From an uncultured Lachnospiraceae bacterium (lineage in GTDB: Bacteria > Bacillota > Clostridia > Lachnospirales > Lachnospiraceae), in NCBI GenBank assembly GCA_902779355.1, contig CACZBF010000007.1, positions 58,476 through 122,475 of the forward strand: DNA of 64,000 nucleotides. The letters run 5' to 3'. The notes under the pieces were generated by a model. The model had not been told where the DNA came from. It was given only the letters and a program-made list of their open reading frames with translations, and ran no database searches. The number at the start of each line of letters is the position of its first letter. Positions within the stretch are counted from its first letter, which is position 1. A program made the position numbers and the translations under genes. Shown here piece after piece: positions 18,401 to 27,111 of this stretch.

Positions 18401-19518
18401 CCCATGCCAATCGGTTTTAAGTTGCCGTTCTCGAGATTGAGCTTGATCCCGCGCAACTCCGGGAGCTGCTGCAGATCGTAAGGATTCGAGATCGAAAAGA
18501 TATCTATAAACTGCCCCGTGTTCGGGTCCTTCGGAATCCCGTCCTTCCCGACAACAACGGTGACATAGTACCCCTGGAGCTCGGATTCATCCACTTCATC
18601 CCCGCTCGGGAGGATCGCGTTCAGACTGCTCGCGCTGCTGATATCGCGCCATCTGCCGCCTGCCAGCTCGGATTTGTAGTACATGATCTGCTGGTCTTCC
18701 TCTGACATGGAGCGAACCGCCTTATTGTAGATCGGGCCGTTTAAGGACTGTGCATCGATGAGCCACGTCCCGATGAAAAGCGTCCCCTCGGGGATCGTGT
18801 TGCCCTGCATGATGTACTTCTGGTAGGTCGGGTATTTGTACTTTTGCAGCACGCTGTCCTTCACGGTGCCGTCATTGTTTTGGGTGGCATGATTCTCTGC
18901 TTCCAGCTTGATCAGCGCCCCGAAGTCTCTCATCGGCACATTCGCAATGCCGCCGGCCTGCTCCATCGTCCGGGCAAAAAGCTCATGCGCATCATCCTCT
19001 CCGATCACTGCGGTATAGGGCACGTTCTCGACTGCCCAGTCTACCGCCATGTCCCCAAAGGTGTAGTCGAGCCGCATCGAATTACCGGTATAGTCCACGA
19101 TCCGGCTGTTATCCAAAACGACCTCATCATCGCCGAGTTTCTCTTTCAGCTGTCCGATCAGATTGGTCGCCACATCGTGAATGTTGACCATATCCCAGGG
19201 ATCCACCACAAGCCGTGTGGCATTAAACGTTCCGATGATCTGCTCATCGCTGATCTCAGAGCTCGGATCCTTTTTCTCTCCGCCACCTTCTCCGCTTTTT
19301 TCCGGGTTGTTCACGAGGGAGTTTGACAGGTTCTTTCTCATCAGGTCAATGAGAACCGTATACGATGTCGTGGATGCATCCATTTCCCACGCCTCTGCCG
19401 CGAAGACCGGCTCCGGGAGCGACACCTCAAACGCCACCGCCATGGCCAGGACACACGCAAGGAGTGTACTGACAAAGCGTTTTGCGATATGCAGTTGTCT
19501 CCTTTCGTGTCTTTTCAT
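15463..19518 (-). CDS. Large Sec-exported protein, paralogue of the 1922-aa protein (1351 aa)
   Basis: A signal peptide ends about PVFAAEAW (residue 42). Residues about 220-350 match the neighbour's N-terminal domain (TIPEGTLFIGTWLIDAQSLN; YYKSELAGGRWRDISSAS; VVVGKDGIPKDPNTGQFIDI). A region near 430-530 is unusually rich in Trp and Tyr (YYRWYWPWTR), suggesting a glycan- or wall-facing surface. A very Gly-rich linker spans about 1046-1149. The C-terminal 200 residues repeat the neighbour's end domain (GFIYRQYLADPDKKYVSL; IAGGSASYVFTIG; EYIPDTEWAILIAPS), which loosely recalls the copper-amine-oxidase N-terminal (stalk) fold; that likeness is weak. It lacks the long coiled coil of its paralogue. 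It lies 34 nt before that gene, in the same operon as tube and sheath, so a shared role at the cell surface is likely. Confidence 0.85.
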   Translation of the reverse strand: MKRHERRQLHIAKRFVSTLLACVLAMAVAFEVSLPEPVFAAEAWEMDASTTSYTVLIDLMRKNLSNSLVNNPEKSGEGGGEKKDPSSEISDEQIIGTFNATRLVVDPWDMVNIHDVATNLIGQLKEKLGDDEVVLDNSRIVDYTGNSMRLDYTFGDMAVDWAVENVPYTAVIGEDDAHELFARTMEQAGGIANVPMRDFGALIKLEAENHATQNNDGTVKDSVLQKYKYPTYQKYIMQGNTIPEGTLFIGTWLIDAQSLNGPIYNKAVRSMSEEDQQIMYYKSELAGGRWRDISSASSLNAILPSGDEVDESELQGYYVTVVVGKDGIPKDPNTGQFIDIFSISNPYDLQQLPELRGIKLNLENGNLKPIGMGGEGSGAYTYDRVWQFFRNIQPFPRNETMRAVLEWWQQPSVQRTYKAWDYNSDADTKSDGVGWRRSFLGHKWWSDDVYYKVPKKVYAGDYPVLDMLETEVEYGHEITYYLWVENTNYRYWSSSNIFNDYYRWYWPWTRITKTLYPNNTSKRKNYTIDDTINQLFLRSGWTAYAGTSQSERVTLMGRAYQMDVLYNEGNPSTEADFRTKVAYFKQFWLGSSTIQDDETDKYDQQLLALENLYLPLKQSGYDEEADRAMRLQEQIDSSRRARAMYNLVMNEEHNYGFGAPLNNLFSQVAYGMSPRGRSYSVMGQDYGDEDGTGFVPDSTMLTVVGDAVTAATTAYNNYNDLALSNGDTVAQQYEYDTSMWIIENAGQGAQAMVPRLQSLTDLDNIREGTIQHKAREISVLDTLQVASDARITEQSHETANDEYIKAKNDPDSSQETLRKILQNQKAGLSATIGEGQQFIRGRVIRYERQAALDYIDERINWADGLKAAVATDDYGNYELEAINDHIEWLKDLKKTVTRGLKDKEDDPSAEKDLLNLQRLDLLDDGDLDGIDQIDKEISDADDKKEDQRNKNLAILEGTGDAASKADAEADLDDMEAAKRDIGKDINRKIENDDWDNIYDDLDAAGDIGLPMDDILNKLKQAGAPAVVYNYADENAERGKSSPFYDDGTTGDNGPDSGDDGSGNGPNDGDGSGTGGNGGPGAGDGNGNNGGGGTGGNTGPGGPGTGGGDGSGDNGDGTDGGGTGTGGAGGSGAGGSGSGSGLRGGGGNGRSGLNGKDLNGAIDDVFGDPFDSLSDYDKASVTAGLSKFAENRDDDEIRQRVKDLLNQLLAEGNGFIYRQYLADPDKKYVSLAAVDKCRPLTKNRCVTIGDKATMSQIAGGSASYVFTIGTTTVEKNNGKSSEMDTPTVQQSDPSIRGSKTAQYPYITEESSSLYLQDTCEYIPDTEWAILIAPSMSKKVIELLEVLDELADE

Positions 19519-19552
19519 GTCCTGTCCCCTGTGTGACCTTTTTTACCTGTTT

Positions 19553-22500
19553 CTAAATCCCCTTCAGGAGTTCGACTTTCTTGTCGATCCGCTCGTTCTG
19601 ATCCTTGACATCCTCTTCCGCAGCCAGGTACGGTACTTCGGCATCGTCCCGCTTCTTCTGGAAGATCGGAAGCGCTGCGATCGCCTCCTCCAGATCCTTT
19701 CTGGCCTCAGGCAGAAGCTTATTCTTCAGCTCGTCGATCCGGGCGAGGGCTGCTTCTTTCTGTCTCGCAAAAGAATCCGCACTGTTATTCGCATTCCTGA
19801 TCCGGTCGTCGTAGGAATCGCCCCACAGGCTTCTGATCGCATCCCCGATCTTCTCGAAGACATTCATATCGTCCTTTTCCGCCTGATATTTCTTTGCCAG
19901 ATTCCGGAACGTTTGCTCCATATTTTCCATCGCCCTGGCCGATTTTTCCTGCGCCTCCTGCTCTCTCGTATACTTCTCGATGTTCTGCTCGGAGGTGATC
20001 TTCTTTTCTTTCACCTCGTTCAGTTCCGCCGTCGCTTTGTCGAACTCCTTCTTTGCGCCGTCGCGTACGTTCTCCAGCTGCTTCAGCTCTGTCTGATCCA
20101 CCTTGATGTCATCGGAGATCTGTTTCCGTTTCAGCGCCTTCGCCGGGTTGAGCTTGCTCTCCTGCTCTTTCAGGATCGACAGCTGCTTGTCATATGCTTC
20201 ATTCACCTTTTCGAGCTGTGCGAGGATCGCGGATTGTGTATCCTTACGCGGATCATCGTCCGGGAGATTCTTGATGTCCGCCATCTGCTTCTGGACATTT
20301 GCCTGATCCTTCTTCATGGTCTCCATCTGCTTCTCGATGGCTTTACACCGCTTCAGCTCCTCGGTGTAGCCCATCAGGAATTTGATGTTTTCCGTGGAGG
20401 TCTCGATCCCGTAGATCTCTGCTTCCGCTTTCGCCGATTCATAAGCCGGACCCGCAAAGTCATCGAGGTTGGGCAGTCTGTCTTTCGCCAGATCATAAAC
20501 CTCTTCCGGATGGAGGTTCATCATCTCCTGAATCTCCTCTTCGCTGACCGGGAACTCATCACGATTGAAAGCGGAATGGGTTTTGATCTCATCCTCGAGT
20601 TCGCGTTTTTTGCGCTTTGCTGCCTGCAGCTCGGCGAGGGTCTCTTTCGCTTCCGGATCGGATGCGCCCTTTTCCTTGGAGAGCTGGTTGAACTTCTCCT
20701 GCAGCTCGGCCTCTTTATATGCCCAGGCATCACGCTGGTTCTTCAGCTCCGTCATGCCCTCTTCGTATTTCTTCTTGCCGACCAGTTCCTCTGCCGCATC
20801 GCGGAGGATGGACTGCCGCTTCATCTCGTCTTCGGCATCTTTTGCCTTCTGCTCGTCTGATTTCTCAGCTTCCGCTGCCTTTTCCTGCGTGAGCTGCTCT
20901 ACTTCATCCGCCTGCTCGGTACGTACCTTCTCCAGATCCTCATCGGTAACGTTGTCCGCCGCATGATCGATCTGATCCTGAAGGAAGGTGATCCTGTTCT
21001 TATAGTAGTCTGCATTCGTCGTATCACCGTTTTCTTCCGCTTCTTTCAGACCCTGCTGCGCTTTTGCAAGCTCTTCGTTGAGCTCGGCGGTCTTGTTCTC
21101 CACAGCGATCTGCTGGACCACGATATTCTGCATATCCGCAACCATGACGTCTGCATCTTTGACCAGACGGTTATTGACAGTATCAAACCGTGCGCCGCCA
21201 AGGAACGTCCCCTCTTTGTCAAAGACACGCATCGTCAGCTGCGCCAGATCCCCCCGGATAAAGGAGAGGTAACTGAACGGCTGGTCGATCGACACCAGAT
21301 GATCCGAGAAAAGGTAAAGCGTGCGGTCTGCGGAAAGGTTGTAGTACGCCGCTTCTTTATTCTGTCCGAACTCCTTCTTGACGGCATCCTGATCAAAGGT
21401 GAACTTCATCTTGATCATATCCGTCGTGGTGTCATCCTCGACCTCATAGGTACCGATCGCGCTGGCTCTGCCCTCCGGTGCCACGTATTTCACCGTGATA
21501 TCGAGCGGCCCCCACGCAACGGTCGGGTCGATCACAACATCATCGATAAAGTCATCCACATCAAAGAGGCGGATCACAACTTCATCGGCATTATCCTTGT
21601 CAAGTTTCAAATGGCGGACGGAGCCGTCTTTGGTCTGCCGCTCTCCGATCAGGCGCTTATTGATGCGAAGCTCCCAGTCCGTGACATTCCACGGGAAATA
21701 TTCGGGGTTCGGAGAACCGTCCGGCAGCTCCTCAACATCGTTGTACGGCGGCACATCGATCGTCACGACAAACTCGGAGTCCGAAATGATGGAACGGATG
21801 CTGTAATGTGCGCCGACCTTCGTTACACCTTCCAGGGAATTGAGATCCTTGTCCAGCTGATCCTGATCTGCGGTCTCCAGAAACTGGGACACGCCGCCGC
21901 AGGTCGTGCGGTCAAAGGAATACAGCGTCGTCGAGTAGGAAGCGAGCGCTTCGTTGTTGGTGGTTTCCGCTGCCTCGTATTCCTGCTTCTCTGCTTCAAA
22001 CTCCTCGTTGCCGAGCTCACCCATGAGGTTTTTGACCTCATCGTTCATGAGCTTCGTCTGAAGATCCTTTAACGTCGTATTCGCTTCGATATAGGCTTTC
22101 CGCGCGCCCGCGTAAGTATCGTAGCCGTCCTCAATCGCGTCCTTGATGTCCTGCTTGGTATTCTCCAGCTCTTTATTGGCTGATACATATTCCAGGGTGT
22201 CCGTAAACAGCACCTTCGGGTCGTCCTCAATCCAGTTGAGACCGTCGGAATCGCCCTTCAACCATTCCTTGGGGAAGCTGATGAAGAGGATATGGTAACT
22301 GCCGTCCCAGGGCGAATCGATGTCCTTTAAGAATTCGTCGTATTTCTTCTGGAACGCTTTCTGATTCACTTCCGATCCGTCCATTGCCTGCTGGACGAAG
22401 GAACTGATCTTGCCGATAAAACGGCCGTACTGCGATTTATAAAGCTGATAGTTGGTCTGCAGCGAAAGCAGCGCAAGATCTGCATTCTGCTGCGCCTCGT

Positions 22501-23278
22501 AGACCGTATGGTCACGCTCCAACGCATAGGTCTGCAGATATTCAATATCCTTTCTGGACATCTCCGCCGTCGCGAACGAATCCTCAAACTTATAACCCGT
22601 CGTGAGATCGATCCCCATCAATTTGCCGAGCTTCTCTTTGCTCCGCTGGGCTTTTGTCTCCTGCTCACTCTGTTTGCTCTTTAAGGTCGTAAGGCGGTCG
22701 CTCAGTTTATCTACGACTTCCTGGCTGACCTCGCCGATCGTGAGCTTTACCTGTGCCTTTTTCAGCGCGGTATCCACGTTTTCATACCGCTCATTCAGGA
22801 ACTTCAGTTCCTGCTCCGCCTGGATGATCTGGATATAGAGATTCGACACATTCTCATAGATCCCGAGCTTCGTATCGGTGATCTTGTGCTGGAGATCCTT
22901 GATCTGGTATTCCAGCTGCGTCGGCTTGTACTGGAATTCATACGACTCTGCCTCGCTCGGCTTGGTCGGGAACTTAAAGTCCAGCAGCGGGCTCCAGCGG
23001 AACGTACTCATATTGTGCTGCCGCGCACGGAGCGAACGCACTGCCGAATCTCTCGCCGCACGCTTTGTCGTGATCTGCAGCTCGATCGCCTCGATCTTGT
23101 CGCTTCTGGCCACGGACACGTTTTTTGCCGCAGAAAGCTTGATGACGCCGCCGGCTGCCGCAACTGTCTCCGGCCTGGTGAGCAGAGACGCAGGGATAGC
23201 GATCGCTGCTGCAAGGGCGCATGCAAGCAGACGCCTTGGAAGCTTCTCTATGAAGTTTTGACATCTGCTCTTTGTCAT
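19553..23278 (-). CDS. Sec-exported TolC-like coiled-coil protein (1241 aa)
   Basis: The signal peptide is followed by ETVAAAGG (cleavage near residue 42). Residues about 110-300 read like one repeat of the TolC/outer-membrane efflux family: long helices with YENVSNLYIQIIQAEQELKF, a turn with VKLTIGEVSQEVVDKLSDRL and a KLGKLMGIDLTTGY end, resembling TolC's GxxS/T-xxDVL helix-turn signature. A mixed beta region (about 480-750; DWELRINKRLIGE, GPLDITVKYVAPEG) follows, then about 480 residues of coiled coil. A TolC fold is unexpected if the host is monoderm. It could form a wall-spanning channel or simply an alpha-helical barrel-like rod. It is expressed with two other giant exported proteins and the CIS tail genes. 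Confidence 0.82.
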   Translation of the reverse strand: MTKSRCQNFIEKLPRRLLACALAAAIAIPASLLTRPETVAAAGGVIKLSAAKNVSVARSDKIEAIELQITTKRAARDSAVRSLRARQHNMSTFRWSPLLDFKFPTKPSEAESYEFQYKPTQLEYQIKDLQHKITDTKLGIYENVSNLYIQIIQAEQELKFLNERYENVDTALKKAQVKLTIGEVSQEVVDKLSDRLTTLKSKQSEQETKAQRSKEKLGKLMGIDLTTGYKFEDSFATAEMSRKDIEYLQTYALERDHTVYEAQQNADLALLSLQTNYQLYKSQYGRFIGKISSFVQQAMDGSEVNQKAFQKKYDEFLKDIDSPWDGSYHILFISFPKEWLKGDSDGLNWIEDDPKVLFTDTLEYVSANKELENTKQDIKDAIEDGYDTYAGARKAYIEANTTLKDLQTKLMNDEVKNLMGELGNEEFEAEKQEYEAAETTNNEALASYSTTLYSFDRTTCGGVSQFLETADQDQLDKDLNSLEGVTKVGAHYSIRSIISDSEFVVTIDVPPYNDVEELPDGSPNPEYFPWNVTDWELRINKRLIGERQTKDGSVRHLKLDKDNADEVVIRLFDVDDFIDDVVIDPTVAWGPLDITVKYVAPEGRASAIGTYEVEDDTTTDMIKMKFTFDQDAVKKEFGQNKEAAYYNLSADRTLYLFSDHLVSIDQPFSYLSFIRGDLAQLTMRVFDKEGTFLGGARFDTVNNRLVKDADVMVADMQNIVVQQIAVENKTAELNEELAKAQQGLKEAEENGDTTNADYYKNRITFLQDQIDHAADNVTDEDLEKVRTEQADEVEQLTQEKAAEAEKSDEQKAKDAEDEMKRQSILRDAAEELVGKKKYEEGMTELKNQRDAWAYKEAELQEKFNQLSKEKGASDPEAKETLAELQAAKRKKRELEDEIKTHSAFNRDEFPVSEEEIQEMMNLHPEEVYDLAKDRLPNLDDFAGPAYESAKAEAEIYGIETSTENIKFLMGYTEELKRCKAIEKQMETMKKDQANVQKQMADIKNLPDDDPRKDTQSAILAQLEKVNEAYDKQLSILKEQESKLNPAKALKRKQISDDIKVDQTELKQLENVRDGAKKEFDKATAELNEVKEKKITSEQNIEKYTREQEAQEKSARAMENMEQTFRNLAKKYQAEKDDMNVFEKIGDAIRSLWGDSYDDRIRNANNSADSFARQKEAALARIDELKNKLLPEARKDLEEAIAALPIFQKKRDDAEVPYLAAEEDVKDQNERIDKKVELLKGI

Positions 23279-23307
23279 CGTTGTTCCCTCGTTATTTGAT
23301 ACGAACG

Positions 23308-23365
23308 AAAAACAAATGAGGCAAAAAAAGGTGAACTTTTAACCGATTTTTTCTCATTTGTTTTT
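23308..23365 (-). terminator. Inverted repeat between the MORN and TolC-like genes (attenuator-like)
   Basis: AAAAACAAATGAG (23308-23320) is the exact reverse complement of 23353-23365, flanked by A/T runs, with an inner region that could pair further. On the minus strand it lies right after the MORN gene stop and before the TolC-like gene. The stem is AT-rich, so it may reduce rather than stop transcription, which would set lower levels of downstream genes unless read-through is efficient. Confidence 0.45.
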
Positions 23366-24603
23366 TAATTTGCGACGTCTGACAACGACTCCGTGTGGAT
23401 GAAGTAAAAGTCAAATACGTCTGATCCGCGGTTGGAAACGAAGGTGTAGATCAGGCCGTCCCGGTGGTAGGTGTGCAGATAGACTTCGTATTCGCGGTCA
23501 TAGTCTTCGACTTCCGTGTACTCGGTGAATACATTGTTTTCGGTCATTTCGACGGGGCCGTCAAGTGTCAGGTCACGCCTGTCATATAAGAAGTTGATCG
23601 CCAGCGCCTCAGGCAGCGTCGCATAGGAAGTACCGACATAAACCGGCGCGCCGAAGACATCCGTCAAGCTGCTGATCGTCTGGCAGGAGTGATTGCCGTA
23701 TTTAAAAGCCTTTTTCAGGACGTAGACCGAATCCACTTTTGCATCGGTATCGATGGACTCGTCATCCGTGATCTCGACTGTCATTGCCTCGATATCCGGA
23801 AGGAAACGGACGCGCTCCATGCCGGAAACGTACATCTTGCGTTCGCCCGTATAGGCTGCCGCGACCTCGGTATTGGTCTTGCCGATCAGGTTGGAGTAAA
23901 GGATCTCGTCGTGGGAGAAACGTCCGGTATAGACCGGGTTGTTGCTCATATCGTAAAGGGTCCCGTCTCCTTCTTTCATATCCATGGCGAACTGTCCCGC
24001 ATACTCCAGCGTCCCGTTCGGCCGGTAAAGCTTGCCGTCGCCGCTGTGGAGATTCTCGTGGAAGCCGCCCGTATACCAGAGCATACCGTCCTGATAATAC
24101 TGGGTGCCCATCGCCTCGTACATGCTCTTCTCGAAGTTACCCTGGTAGACGACGATACCGTCCGGGTTCATCAGCGTTCCGGTGCCGTTGCAAGACCCGT
24201 CACTGACCTGTCCTTCATAGGCGAGGTAACCGGATTTTCCTTTGATCCGCACCATGCCTTTTGCAAATTTGAGGAGGACAGAATTGTAGGAATAGGTCTT
24301 GACCGCACCGTCCGCGCGCTGCGGAAACAGCGTGGAACGCACAGCGTAGATATACATCACAGAAAGCACACCGATGACAACGACGATCGCAAAGCACAGT
24401 CTCTTACTGACGAGCCAGCGGCCCATCGGATAATAATCATCCTTGTTACGCGGTCTGACGTTCAGGACCTTCGTAAAGAAGTTCCTGATCGCCTCGATCC
24501 CGAGGGTCAGCCAGTAGGCCGGATTGAAGTAATACCGAAACCTCGTGACGATCGGTGTAAACTTTGCTTTTAAGCTTTGCAGCAGAATCTGAAATAAATT
24601 CAT
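23365..24603 (-). CDS. Membrane protein with MORN-type repeats (412 aa)
   Basis: A single membrane helix (about residues 68-90, CFAIVVVIGVLSVMYIYAV) follows a basic cytoplasmic N-terminus, so the bulk faces outward. Residues about 125-245 contain five MORN-like units with the Y-x-G-x-F/V...G-x-G-x-L/Y pattern (YEGQVSDGSCNGTGTL; YQGNFEKSMYEAMGT; YTGGFHENLHSGDGKL; YAGQFAMDMKEGDGTL; YTGRFSHDE). The last 165 residues are a separate alpha/beta region of unknown type. MORN sheets bind lipids or proteins. Position between the cyclase-like and TolC-like genes suggests a membrane-to-outside connector. It follows the preceding gene by 5 nt. Confidence 0.82.
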   Translation of the reverse strand: MNLFQILLQSLKAKFTPIVTRFRYYFNPAYWLTLGIEAIRNFFTKVLNVRPRNKDDYYPMGRWLVSKRLCFAIVVVIGVLSVMYIYAVRSTLFPQRADGAVKTYSYNSVLLKFAKGMVRIKGKSGYLAYEGQVSDGSCNGTGTLMNPDGIVVYQGNFEKSMYEAMGTQYYQDGMLWYTGGFHENLHSGDGKLYRPNGTLEYAGQFAMDMKEGDGTLYDMSNNPVYTGRFSHDEILYSNLIGKTNTEVAAAYTGERKMYVSGMERVRFLPDIEAMTVEITDDESIDTDAKVDSVYVLKKAFKYGNHSCQTISSLTDVFGAPVYVGTSYATLPEALAINFLYDRRDLTLDGPVEMTENNVFTEYTEVEDYDREYEVYLHTYHRDGLIYTFVSNRGSDVFDFYFIHTESLSDVAN

Positions 24604-24608
24604 TTAGC

Positions 24609-27101
24609 TTACTCCATATGCAATGCGCCGACAAAGTTGCTGCCGTCCGCCTCGTTCAGATAACGTTCGCATTCGAAAAGGTACCACTTTGTGATCTCGT
24701 CCTCCGGCATTTCGCGAAGGATCTCGGTAAAGCTGTTTCTGGCAAAATAGAAGTCCTGCTTGTAGAAAAGGTCGAGCGCTTCCGCAAACTTCTTCTGCAT
24801 CTGCAGACGGATCTGACGAACTCTCGTGCTGCAGGCGTCGAGAACTTCATAAAGCTCCACATGATGCTCCGGGTGCTCAGCATCCGGGGTCACAAAGCCG
24901 ATGTAACGCAGGTCGTACTGCGAATCTTCATGGTCGCGTACCGCAGAAGTAATGAGGACGCCGAGCCGCATCCGGCGGAACCAGTCCATATAATCCTCGA
25001 GGTCTTCGGTCTCCGGAGAGGAAAGGAACGCCGAAGCCTGGTCGTTGGTCCCTGCGATGCCGTAAACAAACGGTGCATAATGCATCAGAATGCAGGCAGA
25101 AGGATACTCCTGTTTCTGCCATTCACGCAGTGCTTCCATGAAGTTGATCCCGAAATGCGCCGCTTCCTTGCTCTCTTCCAGGAAGAGCAGTTTGATAAAG
25201 GAGAGGTCGCTGCTGCTCGAGATAAAGATCCCGTCTTGCTGCTTCTGGTAATGCTCGATGATCTCCATAAAATGGTTCATCCGGTCAAGATCCATCGGAT
25301 TATTCGTCCGCTGCCCCGGCGCGGAGAGGAATGCCATTGTACCGGAAAGCTGGATCGCGTTGCCGCTGACCACTTCTGTAATGGAGTCTTTCTTCAAAAT
25401 GCGCTCGATATTCTTCGGCGCGAAACGGTAGTATGCTTCGTAGGTCAGATACTTGATCCGGTTGGTGTTGCGGATCTTTTTCTGGATCTCGAAAACGGAG
25501 TTCCACATGTAGTTCATGTCCGTCCCGACCACGATGGGCTTGTCGACGGTCTCCTGACCGTTTGCGACTTTTTTCAGCGCCGCCGCAAGGTGTCGTAGAT
25601 CCTGCGCCTGCAGGAAGAAGAAAATGAGGCCTGCGCCGCTCGCTGCCGCAAAAAGGATCAGCGAGAACCGGAAAATATTCCCGTAGTTCGAGAAGAATCC
25701 GTTCATGATGTCGCCGTATTCCGAGATGCCGACTGCCGCGTAATCATAAACTTCCTGGTCATCCAAAGTCTTTGCAACGAGGGAAACCTCTGCGCCCTGG
25801 ATCACCGTCCGGCGGGTCGCCGTGCGCTTCTGCTCGCTCACATCCGAGAGGATCTTTGCGGCCTGTTCGCCGTAGAGGTCTCCGATGTATTGTTTGTTGC
25901 GGCCGCTGCCGGACAATGCGATGAGTCCGGTCTCACGGTCCACGATGCAGATATCATCGAGTGCGATCGCGCCCTCCGAAGCCGCGATCTGAGAGGCGAT
26001 GCGGTTCTGCAGGGTCACGTAGGTGTCTGTGTCATAGAAGAGGTCGTCGTTGAAATTGAGATCCGCATCTGACGGCAGATTCTCAAACAGCGTCCCCATA
26101 AAGTAGCGCTCAAAACGCTCATAGTTTTCCGTCTCGATGCTTCTGGTCTTCTGCATCATAAAGAAGAAGACAAAGCCGATCAGGACGGCCAGCACGACCT
26201 CATAAGTGAAGATCGCGTATGCGACTCTGCGTCTCAAACGAAGAAGCCAGGACACGAGAATGATCACTGCCACGCCCGCGACCATGATCAGGATGAAGAA
26301 TACAAAGCTGATGCCCGTAGCAGCGATGCGCTGGAAGAGGCTCATCTTGCGGTTCTCGAACAGCTTCTTGGCATCCGGGTTGATCGCGAACGGTCCGGTC
26401 GGCGCCTCGTTGTCCATTCTCCTTAAGAGGATGCCATCATCATATTCCGCCTGCGCGAAAAACCGTCCTGCCACACTGCTCTCGGACTGGTATTCGGCGA
26501 TCTCCACATCCTGCTTCTGGAACTCCTGCTCGTCCTTATAAGACGGATGCATCGTCGTGATCTCGGCGAGCTGGGAAGCCGGCACCAGATACACATATGC
26601 CATCTGTCCGTTGGAGGTCAGATACGTCAGGTATGCGCCTTCTCCGCCCATGGAAAAGCCGCTGAGCTTTAACGTATTCAGAAGTTTGAATGGCGGCGTC
26701 CTGAACGCGGGGCCGAGCTCCTCGTCAAAGGCCACGATCTCGTACTCACGCACTTCCTGTTTGTTTTCGATCCGGGTGCGCGTCAGCACGGCGTAAACCA
26801 TGCGCTCGTAGGCGTAGACCTGTGCGACATCCCAGCCGGAGAACATGGAGTGCGCTCTCGTCTCAAACATGCCTCTGACCTTTCCTTTGTCGGAGATCTC
26901 ATAAATGATCCCGCCCCGGTCCGTATTGTCGGTAATGTAAGTGTCACGGTCGCCGACCGCCACATCGTTGAAATCCGTCAGGTCTTTGGTGTAATCACGA
27001 AGCAGTAGTGCATAAAGCATATACACAAGCACCACGCCGACCCAGACAGCGGCGACGACCATTGTGATCTTTGTTTGCTTTTTTTTGAACAATTCCCTCA
27101 T
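24609..27101 (-). CDS. Four-helix membrane protein with a degenerate class III cyclase-like domain (830 aa)
   Basis: Membrane helices lie near residues 12-34, 257-281, 292-312 and 474-498, giving two outward-facing sensor-like regions (about 35-255 and 315-470). After the last helix a HAMP-like stretch (LAAALKKVANGQETVDKPIV) leads to YYRFAPKNIERILKKDSITE, the typical linker before class III adenylate cyclase domains. In the cyclase core the usual FSDIxGFT metal motif is replaced by FLSAPGQRTN, so the first metal Asp is missing and catalysis is unlikely. I chose the ATG at 27101: it has GAAGGGG 5 nt upstream, whereas the ATG at 27131 overlaps the pseudokinase gene. Likely a signalling or anchoring pseudo-enzyme of the CIS. 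Confidence 0.82.
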   Translation of the reverse strand: MRELFKKKQTKITMVVAAVWVGVVLVYMLYALLLRDYTKDLTDFNDVAVGDRDTYITDNTDRGGIIYEISDKGKVRGMFETRAHSMFSGWDVAQVYAYERMVYAVLTRTRIENKQEVREYEIVAFDEELGPAFRTPPFKLLNTLKLSGFSMGGEGAYLTYLTSNGQMAYVYLVPASQLAEITTMHPSYKDEQEFQKQDVEIAEYQSESSVAGRFFAQAEYDDGILLRRMDNEAPTGPFAINPDAKKLFENRKMSLFQRIAATGISFVFFILIMVAGVAVIILVSWLLRLRRRVAYAIFTYEVVLAVLIGFVFFFMMQKTRSIETENYERFERYFMGTLFENLPSDADLNFNDDLFYDTDTYVTLQNRIASQIAASEGAIALDDICIVDRETGLIALSGSGRNKQYIGDLYGEQAAKILSDVSEQKRTATRRTVIQGAEVSLVAKTLDDQEVYDYAAVGISEYGDIMNGFFSNYGNIFRFSLILFAAASGAGLIFFFLQAQDLRHLAAALKKVANGQETVDKPIVVGTDMNYMWNSVFEIQKKIRNTNRIKYLTYEAYYRFAPKNIERILKKDSITEVVSGNAIQLSGTMAFLSAPGQRTNNPMDLDRMNHFMEIIEHYQKQQDGIFISSSSDLSFIKLLFLEESKEAAHFGINFMEALREWQKQEYPSACILMHYAPFVYGIAGTNDQASAFLSSPETEDLEDYMDWFRRMRLGVLITSAVRDHEDSQYDLRYIGFVTPDAEHPEHHVELYEVLDACSTRVRQIRLQMQKKFAEALDLFYKQDFYFARNSFTEILREMPEDEITKWYLFECERYLNEADGSNFVGALHME

Positions 27102-27111
27102 GTAAACCCCT

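Noticed and set aside
19181..20860. Long plus-strand open frame (559 aa) across the TolC-like gene
   Set aside because: It is antisense to a coherent signal-peptide coiled-coil protein, reads as low-complexity Leu/Phe/Arg sequence and has no ribosome site; a shadow of biased codon use.
9660..23278. Sortase or S-layer anchoring of the giant exported proteins
   Set aside because: No LPxTG-like motif with hydrophobic tail, SLH repeats or lipobox was seen in any of the three.
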